From JAABTL01 sp964465355 (GTDB lineage: Bacteria; Deinococcota; Deinococci; Deinococcales; Trueperaceae): DNA of 37,089 nt. Made by a program: the position numbers and the translations under genes. Each line of letters starts with the position of its first letter. Position 1 is the stretch's first letter. Shown here in pieces: positions 23,457-30,479 of this stretch. The notes below the pieces were generated by a model. That model made no database searches. It had not been told where the DNA came from and was given only the letters and a program-made list of their open reading frames with translations. The stretch covers positions 1 to 37,089 of the forward strand of contig CAYXJZ010000025.1 in NCBI GenBank assembly GCA_964465355.1, read 5' to 3'.

Positions 23457-24656
23457 TCAGGTCCGCCGACGGAGCACGCCGGAGAGGGCGATGACCAGGA
23501 TGCCGGCGACGGGCACCACTAGCAGGGCCGTGCGCAGGTCGGTGGCCTCTGAGATCAGGCCGATCAGCGGGGGCGAGAGCAGGAAGCCTAGGCGCATCAG
23601 CCAGGTGACCACCATGAGCCCGGTGCCGGGGCGCAGCCCGGGCAGGGCGTCGGCCGCATGCATCGCGGCAGGCACCAGCGTGGCGACGCCGAAGCCGGCC
23701 GCCGCGAAGCCGAGGAGCGTGCCGGGGACGGTGGGGAAGGCGAGTGCGAGGCCCATGCCGATGGCGGCGATCGCCCCACCCATCCGCGCCACGGCGCGTT
23801 GACCGAAGCGGTCGACGAGGCCGTCGCCCACCAGCCTGCCCACGAAGTGGAGGCCGATGAGGGCGATGTAGCCCATCGCCGCCAGCGCGCCGGGGGCGCC
23901 GAGCGTGTCGCGGAGGTAGAGGGTGGCCCACGAGCCCCCGGCGTCCTCCACGGTCGTGCCTGCGATGGCGACGAGCGCCAAGGCGGCCATCGTCAGGATC
24001 ACCCCAAGAGGAACAGGGCCGCGCCCAGCTGCCCCTGCCTCGGGCCTGTCGGTGGCCTGAGCGACGGCCTCGTCGGGACCAGGCAGGCAGAACCGTAGGG
24101 CGACGAGGGCCACCACCGAGAAGAGCGCACCGGCGATCGCCAGATGCACCCCAGGCGGCAGTTGCAGCGCGATCGCGCCCGCTGCCATCAGGCCGCCTGC
24201 CACCGCTCCAAGCGACCACAGCGCATGGAAGGTGTTGAGGACGGACCGACCGTAGCCGCGTTGGACACGCAGGCCGTGCGCATTCTGCGCCACGTCGGTG
24301 ACGGAGTCGAACAGGCCGACGACGAACAAGGACAGGGCGAAGAACAGCGGTGCGGGGGAGAGGCCGACGCACAGCATCGCCAGCGCGGTCAGGACAGAGC
24401 CGTAGGCGGCGAGCGGCGCTGACCCGAAGCGGCGGATGAGGGCAGCTGCGGCCAGGCCGGAGAGCAGCGCACCCATGGGCAGCGCGGCGATGGAGAGACC
24501 GTAGGCTGCGTCGCTGAGGGCCAGCGCGGTCTTGATCTCCGGGTAGCGCGGCAGGACGTTGGCGTAGATGGCGCCGTTGCATAGGAAGAGGACGGAGACG
24601 GCAGCCCGTGCCCGGCGGAGTTGGATGCCCGGTGGTGGGCGTTGGGTGGTCGTCAA
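23457..24656 (-). CDS. MFS transporter
   Basis: 399 residues from a TTG start that has GGGAG five bases upstream; the frame is open to ATG 24731 but that site lacks a ribosome-binding site. Twelve hydrophobic helices, beginning AAVSVLFLCNGAIYANVLPRYPEIKTAL, a start typical of the fucose-permease/YfcJ-like MFS branch. The linker RFCLPGPDEAVAQATDRPEAGAAGRGP separates two six-helix bundles. The substrate is not determinable. It lies 87 bp downstream of an SRPBCC gene on the same strand and may be the last gene of the ArsR-controlled unit. Confidence 0.87.
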   Translation of the reverse strand: MTTTQRPPPGIQLRRARAAVSVLFLCNGAIYANVLPRYPEIKTALALSDAAYGLSIAALPMGALLSGLAAAALIRRFGSAPLAAYGSVLTALAMLCVGLSPAPLFFALSLFVVGLFDSVTDVAQNAHGLRVQRGYGRSVLNTFHALWSLGAVAGGLMAAGAIALQLPPGVHLAIAGALFSVVALVALRFCLPGPDEAVAQATDRPEAGAAGRGPVPLGVILTMAALALVAIAGTTVEDAGGSWATLYLRDTLGAPGALAAMGYIALIGLHFVGRLVGDGLVDRFGQRAVARMGGAIAAIGMGLALAFPTVPGTLLGFAAAGFGVATLVPAAMHAADALPGLRPGTGLMVVTWLMRLGFLLSPPLIGLISEATDLRTALLVVPVAGILVIALSGVLRRRT

Positions 24657-24743
24657 GGTGGCTCCCGGCTCCGTCGTTTGATCTGCCGCTCGGAGACCAT
24701 CATGCACCTGCCGAGGAGGCGGATCGCCCATCCAGTGCCGAGG

Positions 24744-25154
24744 TCAGCGGCGGCCGGCCAGATGCTCACGCAATTCTGCGAAGACCAGGCTGCGCCATCC
24801 TGCTGACATGCCACCGAAGGCCGCACCCTGCTCGGGCATGCGGAAGCCGCTGTGCGCCAGGACCAAGCGCGTGCCCCCGTCCTCCTGGCTCAGTCGCCAG
24901 GTGACGACGGTGTCCAGATCGGCGTTGCGCCAGGTGTAGCGCAGCAAGTGGGGCGGTTCCACATCGGTGACCTGGCAGCGGGTGCTCCCCCAGCGGCCGG
25001 TGTCCAGGGTGAAGCGATGCCCGACCTCCGGTCGGAAGTCGTTCGCCATGAACCAGTCCGCCAACTGCTTGCTGTCGGTGAGCGCGGCCCAGATGGCCTC
25101 GATGGGGTGGGGGAAGAGCTCGTCGACCTCGATGGCTTCGCTGCCGGAGATCAT
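24744..25154 (-). CDS. SRPBCC (AHSA1-like) domain protein
   Basis: 136 residues. EVDELFPHPIEAIWAALTDSKQLADWFMANDFRPEVGHRFTL and VTWRLSQEDGGTRLVLAHSGF are the expected first helix/strand and central sheet; the last helix is MSAGWRSLVFAELREHL. It is a ligand-binding fold of unassigned role. Its ATG overlaps the ArsR stop by four bases (ATGA), the same arrangement as the ArsR-SRPBCC pair at 19911-20770. Confidence 0.9.
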   Translation of the reverse strand: MISGSEAIEVDELFPHPIEAIWAALTDSKQLADWFMANDFRPEVGHRFTLDTGRWGSTRCQVTDVEPPHLLRYTWRNADLDTVVTWRLSQEDGGTRLVLAHSGFRMPEQGAAFGGMSAGWRSLVFAELREHLAGRR

Positions 25155-25489
25155 GCATCCTCGCCTTGGTCGTGGCCTTCGCCCTTGTCCAAGTGCCGGC
25201 GCAGGCTGCGCAGTCGGTCGCGCCAGAAGACCTCGTAAGGCTGGAGCCAGTCGGCGACGTGCTGCAGTCGCGCCGCGTCCACGCGGTAGACGCGCTCCCG
25301 ACCGCGGCGCTCCTCGCTCACCAGGCCGGCGTCACGCAGCACCTTGAGGTGCTCGGAGACGCTGGGGCGTTGCATGTCGAAGCGGGCGGCCAGCTCCTTG
25401 ACCGGCTGGGGCCCGGTCCGCAGGAGGTCGAGCAGCCGGCGGCGGCTGGGGTTGGCCAAGGCCATGAAGACGTCGTCCTGGGCTGGCAT
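25151..25489 (-). CDS. ArsR family transcriptional regulator
   Basis: 112 residues. MPAQDDVFMALANPSRRRLLDLLRTGPQPVKELAARFDMQRPSVSEHLKVLRDAGLVSEERRGRERVYRV is a standard ArsR winged helix without metal-binding Cys. The ATG at 25489 is chosen because TATGCT lies seven bases upstream; in-frame ATGs at 25501 and 25528 would precede the transcript or run through the operators. Two inverted repeats just upstream are its likely operators, also covering the divergent VOC gene. Confidence 0.92.
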   Translation of the reverse strand: MPAQDDVFMALANPSRRRLLDLLRTGPQPVKELAARFDMQRPSVSEHLKVLRDAGLVSEERRGRERVYRVDAARLQHVADWLQPYEVFWRDRLRSLRRHLDKGEGHDQGEDA

Positions 25490-25496
25490 GTTGACG

Positions 25497-25502
25497 AGCA
25501 TA
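25497..25502 (-). promoter_or_regulatory. -10 box TATGCT, leaderless
   Basis: TATGCT-N7-ATG for the arsR-type gene; operator 25506-25521 lies directly upstream, between its -10 and -35 positions. Confidence 0.55.
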
Positions 25503-25505
25503 CAG

Positions 25506-25521
25506 GTAGGACTTATCCTAC
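25506..25521. promoter_or_regulatory. ArsR operator, site 1
   Basis: GTAGGA-CTTA-TCCTAC, perfect 6-4-6 inverted repeat. It shares the GTAGG/CCTAC arms with site 2. Confidence 0.7.
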
Positions 25522-25527
25522 ACGTCA

Positions 25528-25549
25528 TAGGTAGGAGATTCCCTACCTA
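25528..25549. promoter_or_regulatory. ArsR operator, site 2
   Basis: TAGGTAGG-AGATTC-CCTACCTA, perfect 8-6-8 inverted repeat ending 17 bases before the VOC start, so it would control the plus-strand unit. Confidence 0.72.
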
Positions 25550-25566
25550 TTAGAGAGGAGCGTCCG

Positions 25567-25938
25567 ATGTTGACGCATGTGCAGGTCGTTCATGTGCCCG
25601 TCTCCGACCAGGAGGCGGCCTACCGGTTCTACGTCGATGGGCTTGGCCTGGCCGTGGTGGCCGATCAGAACATGGGGCCGCACGGCCGCTGGTTGCAGGT
25701 GGCGCCGGAGGCCGCGGCGACGACCTTGGCCCTGGTCCAGGGTGATGGCGACACGGCGCCAGGCAGCGTACGGGGCCTGGTGTTCGAGACCGACGACATC
25801 GAGGGCGACCTGGCCAGGTTCCGGGCACGTGGCCTCGATCTCCCGGCCGAGATCGAGGAGATGCCTTGGGCACGTGCAGTGCGGTTCTCGGATCCGGACG
25901 GGAACGGCTTGGTGCTGCAGACGAGGGCGTCGAGCTAG
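25567..25938 (+). CDS. VOC (glyoxalase/bleomycin-resistance) family protein
   Basis: 123 residues with two beta-alpha-beta-beta-beta modules: MLTHVQVVHVPVSDQEAAYRFYVDGLGLAVVADQNMGPHGRWLQVAP, then VRGLVFETDDIEGDLARFRARGLDLPAEIEEMPWARAVRFSDPDGNGLVLQ. The His near residue 4-10 and the Glu near 55 and 117 positions used for metal in VOC enzymes are not all obvious, so activity is uncertain. GAGAGGAG six bases before the ATG is a strong ribosome-binding site. It is divergent from the ArsR-SRPBCC unit over two shared operators and probably coregulated. Its stop overlaps the convergent MerR stop by four bases. Confidence 0.9.
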   Translation: MLTHVQVVHVPVSDQEAAYRFYVDGLGLAVVADQNMGPHGRWLQVAPEAAATTLALVQGDGDTAPGSVRGLVFETDDIEGDLARFRARGLDLPAEIEEMPWARAVRFSDPDGNGLVLQTRASS

Positions 25939-26324
25939 GCCGCACTCGGGCTTTGGGCCGCATCGCTGAGCAGGCAGGCGCCCCGGTCGCAGGCAGCCAC
26001 GACCCCGCGCACCTCGCGCCGCAGGCGACGCAACTCCTCCATCCTCGCTTCGATGCGCTCGAGCACGGCTTCGAGCCGCCAGCGCTCGGAGGCGCAGGTC
26101 GCGCTGCCGCCGTCGTGGGCGGCGAGGGCGTCGATGACCTCATCCAGGCTGAATCCGAGCTGTTGCAGGCGGCGGGCCAAGTGGATCCGGGCGACGATCG
26201 CCTCGGTGTAGATGCGGTAGCCGGAGGGCAGCCGCTCAGGCTTCGGCAACACCCCCCGCCGTTCATAGAAGCGCACCGTGTCGATGCTCACGCCAGACCG
26301 CTCGGCCACCTCACCGATCTTCAT
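25935..26324 (-). CDS. MerR family regulator with a mercury-type cysteine pattern
   Basis: 129 residues. The DNA-binding domain MKIGEVAERSGVSIDTVRFYERRGVLPKPERLPSGYRIYTEAIVARIHLARRLQQLGFSLDEV is a typical metal-responsive MerR. Cysteines are C77, C112 and C117. The 35-residue spacing between the first two equals that of the C82-C117 pair of Tn501 MerR, while the third (CDRGAC) is closer than in MerR. It would bend and activate the 20-bp-spaced promoter at 26339-26370. The metal could be mercury, lead or zinc; only the thiol nature of the site is supported. Confidence 0.9.
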   Translation of the reverse strand: MKIGEVAERSGVSIDTVRFYERRGVLPKPERLPSGYRIYTEAIVARIHLARRLQQLGFSLDEVIDALAAHDGGSATCASERWRLEAVLERIEARMEELRRLRREVRGVVAACDRGACLLSDAAQSPSAA

Positions 26325-26336
26325 GCCTCCACCATG

Positions 26337-26370
26337 CCTTGACTCTGGACCTGAGTCAAGGCTTTACCCT
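26337..26370 (+). promoter_or_regulatory. MerR-type promoter with dyad between -35 and -10
   Basis: TTGACT (26339-26344), 20-bp spacer, TACCCT (26365-26370). A perfect 9-7-9 inverted repeat CCTTGACTC-N7-GAGTCAAGG (26337-26361) covers the -35 and most of the over-long spacer, the architecture of MerR-activated promoters (ZntR promoters also use 20 bp). Confidence 0.85.
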
Positions 26371-26413
26371 GCCCTGAGGCCGTTCGATGCGGCGGCCTCC
26401 GAAGGAGGAAGCC

Positions 26414-26830
26414 ATGGGAACGAAGCAAGCCATCGTCTGCGACATGCGCGGAGCAGCCGACACCCTAGAGCAACGACTCGAGGCATACAGGCAGTTGTTC
26501 GCCGACGCCCTGGTCGGCCGCGAGCACCGAGGCGACGAGATCCTGTTCCGCTTCACGGCGGCGCCTGGGGTGGAGGAGCGGGTGCGTGATCTGGCTGCCC
26601 GCGAGAAGGCCTGCTGCGCCTTCTACGAGTTCCAGTTGAGCGTCGCCGATGGCGAGGTGCTCTGGCAGGCGTCCGTGGTCGACGATCCGGTGGCCCTGCA
26701 GGTGCTGGACGAGTTCTACCGGCTGCCCGACGCGCTGGGCGCAGATGTCTCGACGATGTTGGACCGACTCGAGGAGGCCGGCCTCGAGCTGATCGCGACG
26801 GGCGACGGCAGGCGCGTGGATCCAGGCTGA
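26414..26830 (+). CDS. Conserved Cys-Cys protein of a MerR-linked family
   Basis: 138 residues, soluble. The notable segment is VRDLAAREKACCAFYEFQLSVADGEVLW with adjacent C67-C68; another Cys is at position 9. I recall AREaxCCxFFxF proteins beside MerR regulators in actinobacteria, without an assigned function. GAAGGAGG six bases before ATG 26414 favours this start over ATG 26387. It is the only gene behind the MerR-type promoter, so a role as metal-binding or thiol-stress protein is a reasonable inference. Confidence 0.78.
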   Translation: MGTKQAIVCDMRGAADTLEQRLEAYRQLFADALVGREHRGDEILFRFTAAPGVEERVRDLAAREKACCAFYEFQLSVADGEVLWQASVVDDPVALQVLDEFYRLPDALGADVSTMLDRLEEAGLELIATGDGRRVDPG

Positions 26831-26841
26831 TCCAGGCCTCC

Positions 26842-26872
26842 TTGACTTCGAGCGTGCTCGAACTCGTATCTT
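26842..26872 (+). promoter_or_regulatory. MerR-type (19-bp spacer) promoter of the aldo/keto reductase
   Basis: TTGACT (26842-26847), 19 bp, TATCTT (26867-26872), six bases, ATG 26879. A perfect dyad TTCGAGC-GT-GCTCGAA (26847-26862) fills the spacer, the layout recognised by SoxR/NmlR-type MerR proteins. The transcript is leaderless. Confidence 0.78.
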
Positions 26873-26878
26873 CGAGCC

Positions 26879-27898
26879 ATGTCCACTTCCACCATGGAGA
26901 GACGAGTCCTCGGACGCACCGGCGTCCAGCTCAGCCCGCTGACGCTGGGCACCATGGAGTTCGGCAGCAAGGTCGACGAGGCCGAGGCGCGCCGCATGTT
27001 CGAGCTCGCCATCGACGCGGGTGTCAACACCATCGACACCGCCAACGTCTACACGGGCGGCAGGAGCGAGGAGATGGTCGGCCGGCTGGTGGCACCGGTC
27101 AGGGACCGTGTGGTGCTGGCCACCAAGTTCTCCGTGGCCAAGGTGGACGGTGAGCCGAACACCGGAGGCACCTCGCGCCTGGCGGTGATCTCCTCCCTAG
27201 AGGCGAGCCTGCGACGGCTTGGCACCGACTACGTCGATATCCTGTACGTCCATCGGCCCTTCGGGCAGACGGCCATCGACGAGACGCTGCGCGCCCTCGA
27301 TGACCTGGTGCGCTCGGGCAAGGTGCGCTACATCGGCACCTCCGGCTTCGCGGCATGGCAGCACGTCGAGGCGTTGTGGGCGGCCTCCGACTTGCGCTTG
27401 GGCCGCCCTGTCGTCGAGCAGGCCTCCTACCACCTGCTCGACCGCAGGGTCGAGCGTGAGCTCATCCCGGCGCTGCGCACCTTCGGCTCGGGGCTGACGG
27501 TCTGGTCGCCACTGGCCGGCGGGGTGCTGACCGGCAAGTACCTGGGCGCCCAGCCCGAGGGCGCCCGGATCACGCCGGGCAACGCATGGGGCGACAAGCA
27601 TCTGAGCGAGCATTCCCATGCCGCTGTGCGGCGGCTCAAGGAGATCGCCGACGGCCTCGGCGTCCCGCTGCTGACACTCTCGCTGGCCTGGCTGCTCGCC
27701 CAGCCGGGGGTGACGAGCGTGGTCCTTGGTGCGCGCACGGTGGAGCAGCTCCGTCCGCAGCTCGACGCTGCGACGCTAGAGCTCGGCGACGACGTCCTCG
27801 CCGCCATCGACGAGGTGGTGGCCCCGGGTGGGGTCGTCGTTCCGTACTTCCTCGACGACGGCTGGGGGGACTTCGAGCCGCACCCGCACCGCTGGTAG
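26879..27898 (+). CDS. Aldo/keto reductase
   Basis: 339 residues, a full (beta/alpha)8 barrel. Start MERRVLGRTGVQLSPLTLGTMEFGSKVDEAEARRMFELAIDAGVNTIDTANVYTGGRSEEMVGRLV contains catalytic Asp and Tyr (DTANVY); the Lys is in LATKF and the His in ILYVHRP. The NADPH phosphate loop is VVLGARTVEQLRPQL. It reduces aldehydes or ketones using NADPH. TATCTT six bases before the ATG indicates a leaderless start. The MerR-type promoter suggests induction by electrophiles or aldehydes. Confidence 0.94.
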   Translation: MSTSTMERRVLGRTGVQLSPLTLGTMEFGSKVDEAEARRMFELAIDAGVNTIDTANVYTGGRSEEMVGRLVAPVRDRVVLATKFSVAKVDGEPNTGGTSRLAVISSLEASLRRLGTDYVDILYVHRPFGQTAIDETLRALDDLVRSGKVRYIGTSGFAAWQHVEALWAASDLRLGRPVVEQASYHLLDRRVERELIPALRTFGSGLTVWSPLAGGVLTGKYLGAQPEGARITPGNAWGDKHLSEHSHAAVRRLKEIADGLGVPLLTLSLAWLLAQPGVTSVVLGARTVEQLRPQLDAATLELGDDVLAAIDEVVAPGGVVVPYFLDDGWGDFEPHPHRW

Positions 27899-28020
27899 CG
27901 CGACCCGGGCAGAACCCGCAGTCCGCTGTCGCCACGACAGGAGATGGCTGGCCTCACGAAGCCAGGAAGAACCTGCTCGGCCGCATGTACGCTGCGAGGG
28001 TACGAGAGAGGAGTCGACGA

Positions 28021-29211
28021 GTGACGACTGGTGGATTTTCGTCGAAACGGCTGGCTCGGTTGCGGGGGCTGCTCGAGCGTCATGTGGAATCCGGATTCGT
28101 CCCTGGCATGCTGGCTGTGCTCTCTCGACATGGCGAGGTGCACGTCGAGGCGACCGGCCATCTTGCCTTCGATGGCGCAGGGGCTGGGACCCCGATGGCG
28201 GGCGACACGATCGTCCGCATGGCCTCGATGACGAAGCCGATCGTGGCCGCCTGTGCGATGACGTTGGTCGAGGACTGCACACTGCGCCTCGATGACCCGG
28301 TGGACGACCTCCTGCCTGAGTTGGCGGACATGAGGGTGCTCGCCGACCCCGGCGGGCCGCTGGAGGACACTGTTCCGGCGACACGCTCGATCACGCTGCG
28401 GGATCTGCTCGCCAACACCCTCGGCACCGGCATGGTCCCGGCCGAGCCGGGAACCGTTCCGATCGCCGACGCCCTTGACGCCCTCGGCGAGCCGCCGCTG
28501 GAGGAGTGGCTGCGCCGGCTTGGTCAGCTTCCGCTGGTCCATCAGCCGGGTGAGCGCTGGATGTACGACACCGGCTCGGAGGTGACGGCTGCGCTCATCG
28601 CACGGGCCACCGGCATGTCCTTGGGGGAGGCCCTGCGCCAGCGGATCTTCGAACCGCTGGGGATGAAGGACAGCGCCTTCAGCGTGGGAGCTGACAGCCG
28701 CGACCGCTTCGCGACGGCGTACCGGCGTGACAGCGCCCCCAGCGGTGAGGCGATCGTCTATGACGTCCCCGACGGGCGGTGGAGCGCGCCGCCGGTGTTC
28801 GAGAGCGCTGGCGGCGGGTTGGTCTCCACCGCCGACGACTACCTCGCCTTCGCCTCGATGCTGCTGGCGGGTGGCGCCCATCGGGGCACGCGACTGCTCT
28901 CGCGGCCGTCGGTCACGCTGATGACCAGTGATCACTTGACCGCGGCGCAGAGGGCGGTCTCGGGGTTCTGGCCGGGGTACTTCGACAACACCAGCTGGGG
29001 TCTCGGCGTGGGGATCGTCACCCGCCGCACGCGCCTCGGCCCCTCGGCCGGAAGCTACGGTTGGAACGGCCTGTGGGGCACCACCTGGTACAACGATCCC
29101 GCCGAGGACCTGGTGGCGATCCTCATCCTGCAGCGGGCGCACGCGGGCGACCCTCAGCTGCCGCTGCAGAAGGACTTCTGGACCACGGTCTACCAGGCGA
29201 TCGACGACTGA
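28021..29211 (+). CDS. Beta-lactamase-fold serine hydrolase (class C/EstB-like)
   Basis: 396 residues from GTG 28021, with GAGAGGAG about seven bases upstream; the same frame is open much further back but only as a shadow of the reductase gene. SMTKP is the SxxK catalytic motif near residue 77. WMYDTGSEVTAALI stands where the YxN motif is expected, with Thr/Asp in place of Asn. YGWNGLWGTTWYNDP replaces the KTG/HxG motif. No signal peptide is seen, so it is probably a cytoplasmic esterase or peptidase relative rather than an antibiotic-resistance enzyme. Confidence 0.9.
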   Translation: MTTGGFSSKRLARLRGLLERHVESGFVPGMLAVLSRHGEVHVEATGHLAFDGAGAGTPMAGDTIVRMASMTKPIVAACAMTLVEDCTLRLDDPVDDLLPELADMRVLADPGGPLEDTVPATRSITLRDLLANTLGTGMVPAEPGTVPIADALDALGEPPLEEWLRRLGQLPLVHQPGERWMYDTGSEVTAALIARATGMSLGEALRQRIFEPLGMKDSAFSVGADSRDRFATAYRRDSAPSGEAIVYDVPDGRWSAPPVFESAGGGLVSTADDYLAFASMLLAGGAHRGTRLLSRPSVTLMTSDHLTAAQRAVSGFWPGYFDNTSWGLGVGIVTRRTRLGPSAGSYGWNGLWGTTWYNDPAEDLVAILILQRAHAGDPQLPLQKDFWTTVYQAIDD

Positions 29212-29230
29212 CGGCGGGCCGGGCGATCAC

Positions 29231-29258
29231 GCCCTGCTTGTGCTGGGCGACGCAGGGC
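29231..29258 (+). terminator. Possible terminator hairpin
   Basis: GCCCTGC-N14-GCAGGGC starts 20 bases after the serine-hydrolase stop. The loop is long and there is no U-tract. The rest of the 241-bp gap to 29452 shows no gene. Confidence 0.4.
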
Positions 29259-29452
29259 CTGTGCTCGCCGCCGCGAAGATGGACGAGCTGCACCTCGGCA
29301 TCCCACGCCCAGATCCCCATGTACCCCGGCCCAGTGAACAGCTGCAATCCACCTACGCCGCCATGGCTACGGCCGGCGCGTCGGACCAGGTGGTCGGGGC
29401 AGTTCTGTGCCTTGGTGTGCCGGATGCTGCGTCCTGTCGTGAGCCGGGCGGC

Positions 29453-29869
29453 TTAGCGGCGGAGGTCGTCGTACGTCGCGAGGGGCACGACTCCAGCCGC
29501 GGCCGCAGCGATGCGCTCGTCACCGGCAACGAGCACATCGGCCTGGAGGGTGGCGACAGCGAGGTACTCGGCCAGTGGGGTGTCGTCCCAGTCGAGCTGT
29601 CGTGCGAGCTTCCACGCCGTCGCACGAGAGACGCGATCGCCAAGCAGACGTATCTTGAGGGTCGCGATCCCCTCGAGTTGGGCACGTGCAGCCTTCTCGT
29701 CGAGCAACCCCTCGCGTACCTCGCGGTAGAGCATCGACAGCACGTGACTGCGCAGCACGGACGGGCCGACGAGCGGACGCCGCGCGCCGATACCGAGATC
29801 GTCGCGAACGATACGCAGCGCCGTGATGGCGTCGATCGCGAAGTGCTTGCCACCCTCGAGTTTCGCCAT
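29453..29869 (-). CDS. Orphan PIN-domain protein (VapC-like)
   Basis: 138 residues. The PIN acidic residues are visible: D13 in AIDAITAL, E50 in MLYREVREG, D95/D96 in DWDDTPLAEYLAVATLQADVLV and D117 in VAGDERI. PIN domains are metal-dependent ribonucleases. No antitoxin gene lies on either side, so it is an orphan of the group found alone in actinobacteria and related organisms. TAGGCT-N6-ATG marks a leaderless start. Confidence 0.82.
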   Translation of the reverse strand: MAKLEGGKHFAIDAITALRIVRDDLGIGARRPLVGPSVLRSHVLSMLYREVREGLLDEKAARAQLEGIATLKIRLLGDRVSRATAWKLARQLDWDDTPLAEYLAVATLQADVLVAGDERIAAAAAGVVPLATYDDLRR

Positions 29870-29875
29870 GAGACA

Positions 29876-29881
29876 AGCCTA
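29876..29881 (-). promoter_or_regulatory. -10 box TAGGCT, leaderless
   Basis: TAGGCT-N6-ATG for the PIN gene. Confidence 0.5.
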
Positions 29882-29980
29882 CCTCCGGCCTCCGGACTAG
29901 TGGGGCCTGCGACCAGTGGCCGATGCTACGGCGCGATGCTGAACGAACCACACGAACTCCAGGTCGGCATCCCATCGCTG

Positions 29981-30010
29981 GTTACCATTGATAGTCTCTT
30001 AGATGGTAAC
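29981..30010. promoter_or_regulatory. 8-14-8 inverted repeat upstream of the MFS remnant
   Basis: GTTACCAT-N14-ATGGTAAC. It is in an AT-richer stretch 61 bases before the remnant's start and looks like an operator, possibly for the CGNR regulator downstream. The arms are two turns apart centre to centre. Confidence 0.6.
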
Positions 30011-30070
30011 AATGCAAGGGCGCCGACCGCGAGCCGGTCGATGGTTGGACCCTCAGGGAGGCGGTTCGGC

Positions 30071-30470
30071 GTGAGTGCGCATCAGCATTCGGACAGGCCA
30101 AACTGGTCGGCAGTCTCTGCGATGGCGGTGGGGGTGTTCGGGTTGGTGGGCTCGGAGATGCTGCCCGCCAGCATGTTGACGGCTATGGCTTCTGACCTTG
30201 GCATCTCCGAAGGGATGGCGGGACAGTCCGTGACGGTGACGGCGATCGTCGCCTTGGTCGTCTGCCTGGTGGTTCCGTCGTCGACCGCGAGGATCGACCG
30301 GCGCCGGAGCCGGCGGCTTGGTCTTCGATCGCTTCGGTGACACCGCGCTGTACACGCTGGGGGCCGCCCTCGTCATCGTTTTCTCGGCCGCCGTTCATCG
30401 CACGACAAGGACGGCCAACACGACGGCCACCGCCCATCAGGACGGACGACACTTGGAAGGAGATCGTTGA
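30071..30470 (+). pseudogene. Decayed MFS transporter: N-terminal and C-terminal ends joined out of frame
   Basis: From GTG 30071 (GGAGG nine bases upstream) the frame reads a clear MFS N-terminus: SAVSAMAVGVFGLVGSEMLPASMLTAMASDLG and AIVALVVCLVVPSSTARIDRR, i.e. helices 1-2 and the following loop. From about 30304 a different frame reads GGLVFDRFGDTALYTLGAALVIVFSAAVHR, which looks like the last helices of an MFS protein, ending with TGA at 30468. About 300 residues between are missing. The simplest reading is an internal deletion with a frame change. The terminal TGA overlaps an ATG at 30470 as TGATG, as if a coupled gene once followed. Confidence 0.72.
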
Positions 30471-30479
30471 TGCGACGTC

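Noticed and set aside
27427..29142. 571-codon minus-strand frame opposite the aldo/keto reductase and serine hydrolase
   Set aside because: Spans two real genes and their gap on the other strand; low-complexity Arg/His/Gly composition typical of a shadow frame.
28021..29211. Beta-lactamase conferring antibiotic resistance
   Set aside because: It has SxxK but lacks YxN and KTG motifs in canonical form and has no signal peptide; an esterase-like relative is more likely.
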